From the NCBI GenBank assembly GCA_902777355.1, contig CACYTU010000023.1, positions 1 through 39,401 of the forward strand: a stretch of DNA of 39,401 bases, read 5' to 3'. A program made the translations under genes and the position numbers. The stretch's first letter is position 1. Each line of letters starts with the position of its first letter. The DNA is from an uncultured Lachnospiraceae bacterium (GTDB lineage Bacteria > Bacillota > Clostridia > Lachnospirales > Lachnospiraceae). The notes below the pieces were generated by a model. The model was not told the origin of the DNA. It saw nothing but the letters and a program-made list of their open reading frames with translations, and searched no databases. Positions 22,612-29,850 of this stretch are shown here, one piece after another.

Positions 22612-24045
22612 TTAATAGGACCTGCCCCAGTAGACCATCTTTTTGGCAGGCTTTCCGCAGCAGACGCAGGTCGCCGCGATTTCTTCCTGCTCGAAGGGCA
22701 TGCAGCGGCTGGTCACGCCGTATTTTTCCTTGATCTCTTCTTCACAGGCGAGCTCGCCGCACCACATGGCTTTGACAAAGCCGCTCTTCTCAGCGAAGGT
22801 CTTCTCAAACTCCTCGCGGGTCGCCGCTGTATAGGTGTGCTCCTCGAGGTGCTTTTTGGCGCGTTCGTACATATCCTGCTGAATCTGAGGAAGCAGCTCT
22901 GTGATCCTGGCTTCGAGGTTCTCCAGCGCGCACTCCTCTTTCTGTCCATTGTCCCTGCGGGCAATGATGCATTTGCCGTTCTGGATGTCGCGGGGTCCGA
23001 TCTCCACGCGGATCGGAATGCCGCGCATCTCCTGATCAGCGAACTTGAAGCCGGGGCTCTTATCGCTGTCGTCGACTTTGACGCGGAAATTGCTGAGGGT
23101 CTCTTTCAGCTCATAAGCCTTGTCCAGAACGCCGGCCTTGCGCTGCTGGATGGGTACGATCATGACCTGGACGGGTGCGATGCGGGGAGGCAATACCAGA
23201 CCGGAGTTGTCTCCGTGCACCATGATTAGGGCGCCGATAATACGTGTGGACAGGCCCCAGGATGTCTGGAAGGCATTCTTCTGCTTGTTGTCCTTGTCGG
23301 TGAACAGAATGCCGTACGCCTTCGCGAAATCATCGCCGAAGTCGTGGCTGGTACCGGACTGGAGAGCTCTTCCGTCGTGCATCAGGGCCTCGATGGTATA
23401 GGTCGCCACTGCGCCGGCAAATTTTTCCTTGTCGGTCTTTCTGCCCTTGATCGTGGGGATGGCCAGATCCTCTGCGCAGAAATCGGCGTAGACGTTCAGC
23501 ATCTGCTGCGTCCTGGCCTCAGCCTCTTCGGCTGTCGCGTGCACGGTGTGGCCTTCCTGCCACATGAACTCTCTGGAGCGGAGGAAAGGACGGGTCTCCT
23601 TCTCCCAGCGGACAACGCTGCACCACTGGTTGTAGATCTTGGGAAGGTCGCGGTAAGACTGGATCTCTCCTCTGTAAAAATCGCTGAACAGGGACTCTGA
23701 AGTGGGGCGCACGCAGGCGCGCTCATCCAGCTCCTCGGAACCGCCGTGCGTGACCCATGCAACCTCGGGCGCAAAGCCCTCTACCAGGTCGCTCTCCTTG
23801 CTCAGAAGGCGCTCCGGGATCAGCATGGGAAGATAGACATTCTCTACTCCCACTGCCTTGAAGCGGGCGTCCAGGTGCTTCTGGACAGCTTCCCAGATGG
23901 CATAGCCGGCGGGCTTATAGACCATGAAGCCCTTAATGTTGGAATACGCGATCAGGCCTGCTTTGATGCAGACATCTGTATACCATTGTGTAAAATCCTC
24001 ATCCATCGCCGTAATCTCGGCAACCAGTTTTTTCTGTTCTGCCAC
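22612..24045 (-). CDS. proS: Prolyl-tRNA synthetase, short archaeal/eukaryotic type
   Basis: 477 residues. It charges tRNA-Pro. Class II motifs: FMVYKPAGYAIWEAVQ, motif 2 VVRWEKETRPFLRSREFMWQEGH, motif 3 near GLSTRIIGALIMVHGD. The C-terminus ends in KKMVYWGRSY after a cysteine pair (CVCC) and CMPFEQEE, the zinc-type C-domain of the archaeal form; the bacterial editing INS domain is absent. This form is common in Clostridia. GTG start with GGAGG seven bases upstream. I see no T-box leader upstream. Confidence 0.96.
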   Translation of the reverse strand: MAEQKKLVAEITAMDEDFTQWYTDVCIKAGLIAYSNIKGFMVYKPAGYAIWEAVQKHLDARFKAVGVENVYLPMLIPERLLSKESDLVEGFAPEVAWVTHGGSEELDERACVRPTSESLFSDFYRGEIQSYRDLPKIYNQWCSVVRWEKETRPFLRSREFMWQEGHTVHATAEEAEARTQQMLNVYADFCAEDLAIPTIKGRKTDKEKFAGAVATYTIEALMHDGRALQSGTSHDFGDDFAKAYGILFTDKDNKQKNAFQTSWGLSTRIIGALIMVHGDNSGLVLPPRIAPVQVMIVPIQQRKAGVLDKAYELKETLSNFRVKVDDSDKSPGFKFADQEMRGIPIRVEIGPRDIQNGKCIIARRDNGQKEECALENLEARITELLPQIQQDMYERAKKHLEEHTYTAATREEFEKTFAEKSGFVKAMWCGELACEEEIKEKYGVTSRCMPFEQEEIAATCVCCGKPAKKMVYWGRSY

Positions 24046-24399
24046 TTTTCATCCTCCAATCATCCCGCAAGTCATAATCCGCCGCGGTCCCATGCGCCGG
24101 AGCAAAGCCCCGGTCCGCTCAGGTCGGTGCGCCGGAGCAAAGTCCCGATGCGCCACAGTCCGTGCGCAAAAACAGGCCCTGATCCGCCGCAGTTCCGCGC
24201 GCCGGAGCAAAGCCCCGGTCCGCCCGGTCCCGTCAGTGAAAATATTCCTTATGCGGGCTGTGGGACTGCAGCAGTCTGCCGCAGTCCCTCCCTCGTGTTT
24301 CATGTATTTTCCTGTATTATCGGTTTTTCAGAAATTGTCCTGAATTCCTCTCTCCCTGTCGCCGTGACCCGGACAGTTAACGGCTGAGAATCATGCTGA
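24046..24399. repeat. Repeat-bearing spacer between proS and cdaR
   Basis: GCGCCGGAGCAAAG-(C/T)-CCCGGT occurs at 24094, 24129 and 24199 with related GATCCGCCGC..GT.CC pieces between. GGGACTGCAGC/GCCGCAGTCCC (24262-24288) is an 11-bp hairpin with one mismatch. No gene is seen. It must hold the proS promoter and the end of the cdaR transcript. Confidence 0.75.
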
Positions 24400-25473
24400 T
24401 CAGCCGGAGTTCTCTTCGTCTGATCCGGAAGTCTCCGCTTCACCTGAAGTCGATTCTTCGGAATCTCCTCCGTCATCTTGCTGAATCTCGCGGACACGCA
24501 CATAAACCGTCACACTCGCATCACTGTCGTCTGTCAGAAAAACTCCTTCCGGCAGATAGCTCACGATATTCAGGGTTTTATTCATGGTCGCGGTCAGATA
24601 GTCATATGTCACATCCGAAGCCGGGATTTCTATCGAATCGAAATCCTCCAGGATACCTTCCGCGCCGGCTACAGTGATCGAAGACGGCTCCACAGTCGGC
24701 TCCGATATAAGTTCATAGCCATACGCGATCGGCACCCCCGAACCGCAGGTGATCGGAATATCCTTGGTCTTATAGACCGTGGCGACCACCTTCACGGAAG
24801 ATACATTCATATGCAGCTTGTGCATCTTCATATCTTCCGGAGAAATGACATTGTTCTCCTTATCATACAGGACGATTTCCGGATAGACTTTTATATTTTT
24901 TTCAGCCCCTGTGATGTCCACGGAAACGATCGCGCGTCCCACTTCATTGACATAGGACCGGGGACCGGAGAGCATCACCTGATTCTGCTCCGCAGAAGCA
25001 TCATCCAGTATATATCCCTCTGCCGGATCGCCCTGCGTTTCCACTTCAAGATTGAAGGCGTGGGTCTCCAGAGGCTCTACTCTGAGCTGCACATGGGAAA
25101 TGCTGCCCGTGATGCGCTCAATGCTGCTGCTGTATTTATCCGTTGTGAGGACGATCCTGACGGACCCGTCCTGTTCTATATCGCGCACATCAGCTGTCGC
25201 GATCACGTTTTTGGACTCGAGCTTGTCGATGACGGATCTCTTGGCGAGAATGTTGACCACCGGGATGACATCTGTGTTATCCAGCACAGTGTAGACGTCT
25301 CCGCGCTTCTCGATCACATCCCCGTTCAAAATGTCCACACTGACATTATTGACAGTCATGCGAATTGCCGGATCGCTGAAAGCGTTGATCATATACCAGA
25401 TCGCGATCGCCAGCACAACCGACAGAATCTTCAGCTTCAGATTCGGGTCCAGATTTCTGATACGCTCAATCAT
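24400..25473 (-). CDS. cdaR: CdaR, YbbR-domain regulator of CdaA
   Basis: 357 residues. One N-terminal membrane anchor (LKLKILSVVLAIAIWYMINAF) is followed by repeated extracytoplasmic YbbR domains (for example VTVAGAEGILEDFDSIEIPASDV) and an acidic Ser/Glu tail. CdaR contacts and tunes the diadenylate cyclase CdaA. Its ATG (25473) lies inside the end of cdaA, with AGGAGG five bases upstream, so the two are translationally close. The glmM gene that commonly follows in Firmicutes is not next to it. Confidence 0.93.
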   Translation of the reverse strand: MIERIRNLDPNLKLKILSVVLAIAIWYMINAFSDPAIRMTVNNVSVDILNGDVIEKRGDVYTVLDNTDVIPVVNILAKRSVIDKLESKNVIATADVRDIEQDGSVRIVLTTDKYSSSIERITGSISHVQLRVEPLETHAFNLEVETQGDPAEGYILDDASAEQNQVMLSGPRSYVNEVGRAIVSVDITGAEKNIKVYPEIVLYDKENNVISPEDMKMHKLHMNVSSVKVVATVYKTKDIPITCGSGVPIAYGYELISEPTVEPSSITVAGAEGILEDFDSIEIPASDVTYDYLTATMNKTLNIVSYLPEGVFLTDDSDASVTVYVRVREIQQDDGGDSEESTSGEAETSGSDEENSG

Positions 25474-26512
25474 GCGCACCTCCTTCCTTCCCCCCGGTTT
25501 CCTGATTCCCGGAAACCCGGTTCTGATTTTCTTTTACTGAAGGCCCCGCGCCTTTACTCCGCTGAGGCGCCGGCGTTTTTTTGACTTTAACCTTCTTCAC
25601 AGCTGAAGAACCGACGCGCTTCAGCTTCGACGCGCCTTTTCCGAAGCCGCTCAGCGGCATGCGGGATGCAGGCTTGGCATCTTCTTCCGAGAGCTTGTTC
25701 TGCAGCCTCAAAAGAGCTCCCCGCAGTTGTTCCGGTGTCACATTACTCCACAGCCTGCCTTTATAGGTATAGCTGATATTGCCCGTCTCCTCAGAGACGA
25801 TCAGGGTCAGCGCATCTGTCTCTTCCGAGATTCCCATGCCTGCCCTGTGTCTGGTCCCCAGATTTTTGTCCAGTTTGGAAGAGGACAGCGGCAGGTAGCA
25901 GGTCGCGGCAATGATCCGGTTTCCCTTGATGATGACCGCGCCGTCGTGAAGCGGTGTATTTTTTTCAAAAATATTGATCAGCAGCTGGCTGGATACAGTA
26001 CCGTCAATGTCAATGCCTGACCTGGTGTACTCAACCAGCGGAGTGGTCTGCTCGATCACGATCAGCGCGCCGGTGCGGACCCGTCCCATCTCGGTGCAGG
26101 CTCTCACCAGTTCGTTGATGGTTCTGTCCGAAAAACGGCCTTCCTCCGTCTTGGGCGGCTCCCATCCCAGAATAGAACTCAGGATATTTCTGCGTCCGAG
26201 TTCCTCCATGGCGTTCCTTAGTTCAGGCTGAAGAATAATGACCAGGGCAGTGACCGCAACCCCGGTAAAATTGCGGAAGATCCACTGGATTGTGGTCATG
26301 TCAAATACAGCCGCCATGAGAGCGATCACAAGAACGACTGCGATCCCTTTCATAAGCTGCCACGCGCGCGTATCTTTGACCCACAGCAGGATATGATATG
26401 TCAGATAAGCTATGATGAGAATCTCGACAAAATCTGTCCACCTTATATTAGGTACACTGAGCTGGGAAAAGAAATAAATAAGATTGTCAACTCCGGGAAA
26501 TATCAATTTCAA
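25466..26512 (-). CDS. cdaA: Diadenylate cyclase CdaA (c-di-AMP synthase)
   Basis: 348 residues against about 270 usual. It joins two ATP into c-di-AMP, which controls potassium and osmolyte balance. Three membrane segments (about 28-45, 53-70, 83-95) precede the DAC domain with LHDGAVII (DGA 190-192) and GTRHRAGMG (RHR 221-223). After residue 275 comes a basic, Ser/Lys/Gly-rich tail of about 70 residues that the family normally lacks. TTG start with AGAGGAT just upstream; no ATG is available near the first membrane segment. Confidence 0.95.
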   Translation of the reverse strand: MKLIFPGVDNLIYFFSQLSVPNIRWTDFVEILIIAYLTYHILLWVKDTRAWQLMKGIAVVLVIALMAAVFDMTTIQWIFRNFTGVAVTALVIILQPELRNAMEELGRRNILSSILGWEPPKTEEGRFSDRTINELVRACTEMGRVRTGALIVIEQTTPLVEYTRSGIDIDGTVSSQLLINIFEKNTPLHDGAVIIKGNRIIAATCYLPLSSSKLDKNLGTRHRAGMGISEETDALTLIVSEETGNISYTYKGRLWSNVTPEQLRGALLRLQNKLSEEDAKPASRMPLSGFGKGASKLKRVGSSAVKKVKVKKTPAPQRSKGAGPSVKENQNRVSGNQETGGKEGGAHD

Positions 26513-26588
26513 GTTATCCTCTCGCGCAAGTCAGCGGCAATTCCGCAAAGAAGCCCCCGGATGAATGTCCGAAATCAGCTGCTCGGGC

Positions 26589-27620
26589 TCAGTTCTGTCC
26601 GTCCGCGTCCCCGGATGGTGTCTCCTCCTCCGCGAATTCATCATACTCCGGATCGCCGGATCCGGGATTGCTGAAATTCTGGACGGTCATAGAAGATACC
26701 GGAACCATGACTTTCGGAACTGCTTTTACATAATAGTAATAGTCTTCATCCTCAAATTGAGTGCTCTCAATACGGAGATAATCAACATTAAAAACAAAAA
26801 ATCGAAAGATCTGTGCCAGCAGAAATGAAACCGCGATACCGACGAAGACCCTGCCCAGGTCTATATTGGTGTCGTATTTCATATCGCCTGCCAGCAGGAC
26901 CACCAGCTCGATCACGCTGCCGACAGTGATGGCAACGATCCAGGCATTGGCCATGACAAGATGGCGGATAAAGCACACAACGAGCGCAGTCAGTGCAAGC
27001 GCCAGGATCAGGACAAATAATTCCTTGTCCTTCATGATGCCATCGATCAGGCTATGGAAATTGGTGATCAGCCGGTCCCCGGTCAGCGGAGTGCCGGCAG
27101 CCCCCATGGTCGGTATTTTCTCTTCAACCAGGAGCGCAAATCTTGTAAGTACAAGTCCCAAAACCACGGGAACCGCTGTCCCGGGACCGAAAATGAGGCC
27201 CGCGATCACCGGCACCGCGTAATGCAGGTTTAAGGCGTATGCTATTGGCATCAGCAGAAGGACCATTGTGTCCTTTGGCACAAACCTGAAATAAAGCAGA
27301 ATACACAGAAGCAGCAGGGCTGCGCAGATTGCTGTCGCCTCGAGGGACAGCCTGTACAGATCCCAGACCATCACCAGGGCAATAATGCCTGCCGCATAAC
27401 CGGGCGGGAACATCGAGCACACCAGAGCAATGATCACATTGAGAAGGGTACTCTCCAGCGCGGCCCCTGCGGGTCCGTGCGCCCCCAGATGTGTGCGCAG
27501 CAGAAAAAGCAGGGCCAGTGACACTGCAAACCGGAGAACCGGGAGCAGCAGATACTCCTGCCTCTTATAAAACAATATTAGTCTCTCTCGTAATTGATAT
27601 ATTCCAGCAGTACCGTTCAT
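26589..27620 (-). CDS. Multi-pass membrane protein of unknown function upstream of cdaA
   Basis: 343 residues with about eight hydrophobic segments (for example LLLPVLRFAVSLALLFLL, IIALVCSMFPPGYAAGIIALV, LFVLILALALTALVVCFI), then a cytoplasmic C-tail rich in Asp/Glu with a DEDYYYYVKAVPKVMVP stretch. I do not recognise the family. It precedes cdaA by 76 bp on the same strand, so a link to c-di-AMP or envelope functions is possible by position only. I start at the ATG at 27620 because GGAGG lies five bases upstream; the frame continues 33 bases further. Confidence 0.8.
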   Translation of the reverse strand: MNGTAGIYQLRERLILFYKRQEYLLLPVLRFAVSLALLFLLRTHLGAHGPAGAALESTLLNVIIALVCSMFPPGYAAGIIALVMVWDLYRLSLEATAICAALLLLCILLYFRFVPKDTMVLLLMPIAYALNLHYAVPVIAGLIFGPGTAVPVVLGLVLTRFALLVEEKIPTMGAAGTPLTGDRLITNFHSLIDGIMKDKELFVLILALALTALVVCFIRHLVMANAWIVAITVGSVIELVVLLAGDMKYDTNIDLGRVFVGIAVSFLLAQIFRFFVFNVDYLRIESTQFEDEDYYYYVKAVPKVMVPVSSMTVQNFSNPGSGDPEYDEFAEEETPSGDADGQN

Positions 27621-27648
27621 TACGCCTCCGTTGGTGAAAACGTTACTG

Positions 27649-27790
27649 TTCACGCGCTATCGAGGGCGTGAAAGCAACTTGCGAAAATCTCATTCCAAAT
27701 CCCATTCCAAATCGCTTACGCGATGGGATTTTCGCCGTAAACCCGGGTTTTCGCGCAAATTGCGCGCGAAAACACCTCGAGATTCAGGTG
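27649..27790. repeat. Cluster of hairpins upstream of the membrane protein gene
   Basis: In order: TTCACGC/GCGTGAA (27649-27672), GCGAAAATC/GATTTTCGC (27681-27735, with a duplicated CATTCCAAATC and inner ATCGC/GCGAT), GTTTTCGCGC/GCGCGAAAAC (about 27747-27773) and CACCT/AGGTG (27774-27790). The GCGAAAAT ... TTCCAAAT ... TTTTCGC motif recurs at 33228-33248. No gene is seen in 27621-27866. Confidence 0.75.
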
Positions 27791-27866
27791 GGTCTGTCTA
27801 AACTGTACCCGGTAGATTGGACACCAGTACTGTAACGAAAAATCTTTCCGGGTTTCCCAATCTTTT

Positions 27867-28268
27867 TTATAACTGCATGCGCTCCTTCTCGTAAATATCC
27901 GTCAGCGTATCCAGATCCTGTTCATACAGCATGCGGCGTTTTGCATATGCCATACCGCGTCCCTGGTAGATCAGGAACGTTGCAAACAGATAAACCGCCA
28001 TAAACACGAAATATGACCATGTCGCAAGGCGCAGGACCGGTCCCAGCGCATCTTCATAGACCGAAAAGAATATCTTTTCAAAATTATAGCCGCAGTAAAT
28101 CGCCGCACAGACTCCCCATGCCAGCGTTCCTGTAATAATAGAGACTATGATCTCCGAAAAAACATAATCGGTCCGAAAAAATCTGGCCTTTCTCGCATCT
28201 TCAACTCCCCGTCCCTCTTCATAGACGGTGACACGGGTCATGATGCGGATTTTTTCTTCGTTCAGCAT
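27867..28268 (-). CDS. Small membrane protein, hypothetical
   Basis: 133 residues. A charged N-terminus (VTVYEEGRGVEDARKARFFRTDYVF) is followed by two or three membrane segments (IIVSIITGTLAWGVCAAIYCGY and LATWSYFVFMAVYLFATFLIY) and a charged C-terminal helix. I do not recognise a family. GAGGG lies about 11 bases upstream of the ATG, slightly far. It sits between comF and the cdaA cluster on the same strand. Normal composition and lack of repeats support a real gene. Confidence 0.7.
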   Translation of the reverse strand: MLNEEKIRIMTRVTVYEEGRGVEDARKARFFRTDYVFSEIIVSIITGTLAWGVCAAIYCGYNFEKIFFSVYEDALGPVLRLATWSYFVFMAVYLFATFLIYQGRGMAYAKRRMLYEQDLDTLTDIYEKERMQL

Positions 28269-28321
28269 TTAATATATTCCCTCTTTCCGGCAAACCGCCC
28301 GCCAGAGCGGCATCCTGAGGC

Positions 28322-28341
28322 GTTTTCGCAAGGACGAAAAC
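28322..28341. repeat. Small perfect hairpin
   Basis: GTTTTCG-CAAGGA-CGAAAAC, 7-bp stem, in the 245-bp gap between comF and the small membrane protein gene. No U-tract follows. Confidence 0.5.
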
Positions 28342-28383
28342 AGTGAAGGATCAACGGAAATCCCTGCCGCCCTGCAGCACAGA

Positions 28384-28548
28384 CTTCAGTATCCGGCTTC
28401 GGCGTCTTCGCCGATAGCCGAAACACTCCTGTCCGCAACGGTACAGGCTTCAGTACCCGGCTTCCACGTCTTCGCCGATAGCCGAAACACTCCTGTCCGC
28501 AACAGCACAGGCTTCAGTATCCTGCTTCCGCGTCTTCGCCGATAGCCA
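28384..28548. repeat. 64-bp tandem repeat, 2.6 copies, including the 3' end of comF
   Basis: Units begin CTTCAGTA at 28384, 28448 and 28512. The third, partial copy is the end of comF (codons for AIGEDAEAGY and the stop). The two extra copies lie downstream in non-coding sequence, each with its own copy of these last codons and TGA. Confidence 0.95.
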
Positions 28549-29584
28549 GTGACATGAAGAATACGCGCTCCGCGCCCTTTTGGGAAAGGGCATGCGCACA
28601 CGCGTCAATCGTTGCTCCTGTTGTATATATGTCGTCAATGAGCATAATCGAGTTTAATGATACATCATTTCCAAATGACTGAAAAGCCCTTTTCAAATTA
28701 TTTTGCCGTTCCTCCGGAGTCATGTTTTTCATGGGAAGAGTGTCCGTGACACGTCCCAAAACATCCTCCCGGACCGGGATTCCAGTCAGGCGGGAAATCT
28801 CACGCGCCAGAATCAGGGCCTGATTATAGCCCCTTTTCCTTAGGCGATCCTCCGACACCGGCACCGGCACCAGAAAATCAGGCCTCGCGCTCCCCCGCAC
28901 AGGTATCTGCGGGGATATTTTCTTCGCAGAGTTTTGCCTCGCCATGTTTTGCCTCGCCATGTTTTGCCCCGCAGTGCTTTTCCCGTCAGAGGGCATCCCG
29001 GCAAAACTCTCCCGATATATTCTGCTCCCCGGCCCTGCCGCGAACTCCGCCAGTTTTTCCGCCATACACCGGCCGAAGTAAGCTCCGTACTCCTGCCTCC
29101 CTTTATATTTAAAGCGAAAAAGACTGCCCGCCACGCTGTGATAAGTGAAAACCGCGCAGCCCCGCTCATATACATGCGGATGCATGCGGCAGTCATGGCA
29201 CAAATGCATCGGTACAGACAAAGGAGAACGCAGGGGCTTGCCGCAGCGGCGGCAGACCGGCCCTTCCGTCCTCTTCAGGAGTTTCTCGCACTCCGGACAA
29301 ATCAACGCTCCTGCCGGATTCACCGGCCTGTCGCACACCGGACACCGTCTGGGATAAACGAGTTCCCTGACTCCGTCGAAAACCCTGGCAGCAAACCTGA
29401 CAGTAGCCCCGGCAGCACCCCCGGCAGCAGACCCGGCAGAACCCCCGGCAGCACCCCCGGCAGAAACCCCGGCAGCAGACCCGGCAGAAACCCCGGCAGC
29501 AGACCCGGCAACACTGGAATCCACCCGGGGTCTTCCCCCTGATAACATGTTATCACCTGAACGTGATCTTCTTACTCTATCCAT
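28514..29584 (-). CDS. comF: ComF-family amidophosphoribosyltransferase-like protein
   Basis: About 356 residues, against roughly 220-240 usual. ComF is a competence-associated protein that helps take up or process transforming DNA. After an unusual head, zinc-finger pairs appear (CPVCDRPV, CPECEKLL, CRRCGKPL, CHDCRM), then a PRTase fold with the PRPP loop IMLIDDIYTTGATID. The head (residues about 25-65) is an Ala/Gly/Ser repeat (AGSAAGVSAG-type), and a second short repeat (GQNMARQNMARQN) lies mid-protein. The start is unclear: ATG at 29584 or GTG at 29602, or a later start after the repeat. Confidence 0.85.
   Translation of the reverse strand: MDRVRRSRSGDNMLSGGRPRVDSSVAGSAAGVSAGSAAGVSAGGAAGGSAGSAAGGAAGATVRFAARVFDGVRELVYPRRCPVCDRPVNPAGALICPECEKLLKRTEGPVCRRCGKPLRSPLSVPMHLCHDCRMHPHVYERGCAVFTYHSVAGSLFRFKYKGRQEYGAYFGRCMAEKLAEFAAGPGSRIYRESFAGMPSDGKSTAGQNMARQNMARQNSAKKISPQIPVRGSARPDFLVPVPVSEDRLRKRGYNQALILAREISRLTGIPVREDVLGRVTDTLPMKNMTPEERQNNLKRAFQSFGNDVSLNSIMLIDDIYTTGATIDACAHALSQKGAERVFFMSLAIGEDAEAGY
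29385..29515. repeat. GC-rich in-frame repeat in the comF head
   Basis: Repeated CCCCGGCAGCA / CCCGGCAGAAA units, multiples of three, encoding Ala/Gly/Ser/Val. Confidence 0.85.
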
Positions 29585-29610
29585 TCTTCTGAACTGCAGC
29601 ACCCTCTTTC

Positions 29611-29845
29611 TTTTTCCTGATCTTTCCTGCTCTTTCCTTCTCTTTCCTTCTCTTTCCTGTTCTTCCCCGCTCTTTACTGCTCTTTCCTTCTCTTTCCTGT
29701 TCTTCCCCGCTCTTTACTGCTCTTTCCTTCTCTTTCCTGTTCTTCCCCGCTCTTTTCTGTTCTTTTCCGTTCTTTCCGTTCTCCCCGGTCCTTTCCCGCT
29801 CTTTTCTATTCTTCCCTGCTCTTTTATATTTTTTTATATTCTTTT
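29611..29845. repeat. 10-bp pyrimidine-rich tandem repeat (purine-rich on the transcribed strand)
   Basis: About 23 units of 10 bp, mostly TCTTTCCTKC, TCTTCCCCGC and TCTTTACTGC. A 40-bp superunit repeats perfectly at 29641-29680 and 29681-29720 and nearly so at 29721-29760. It fills the gap between recD2 and comF. In the mRNA this is a long A/G-rich tract with many GGAA/AAGGA pieces. Confidence 0.95.
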
Positions 29846-29850
29846 ACGTT

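Noticed and set aside
24046-24399. T-box riboswitch upstream of proS
   Set aside because: The conserved T-box sequence and antiterminator layout are not visible.
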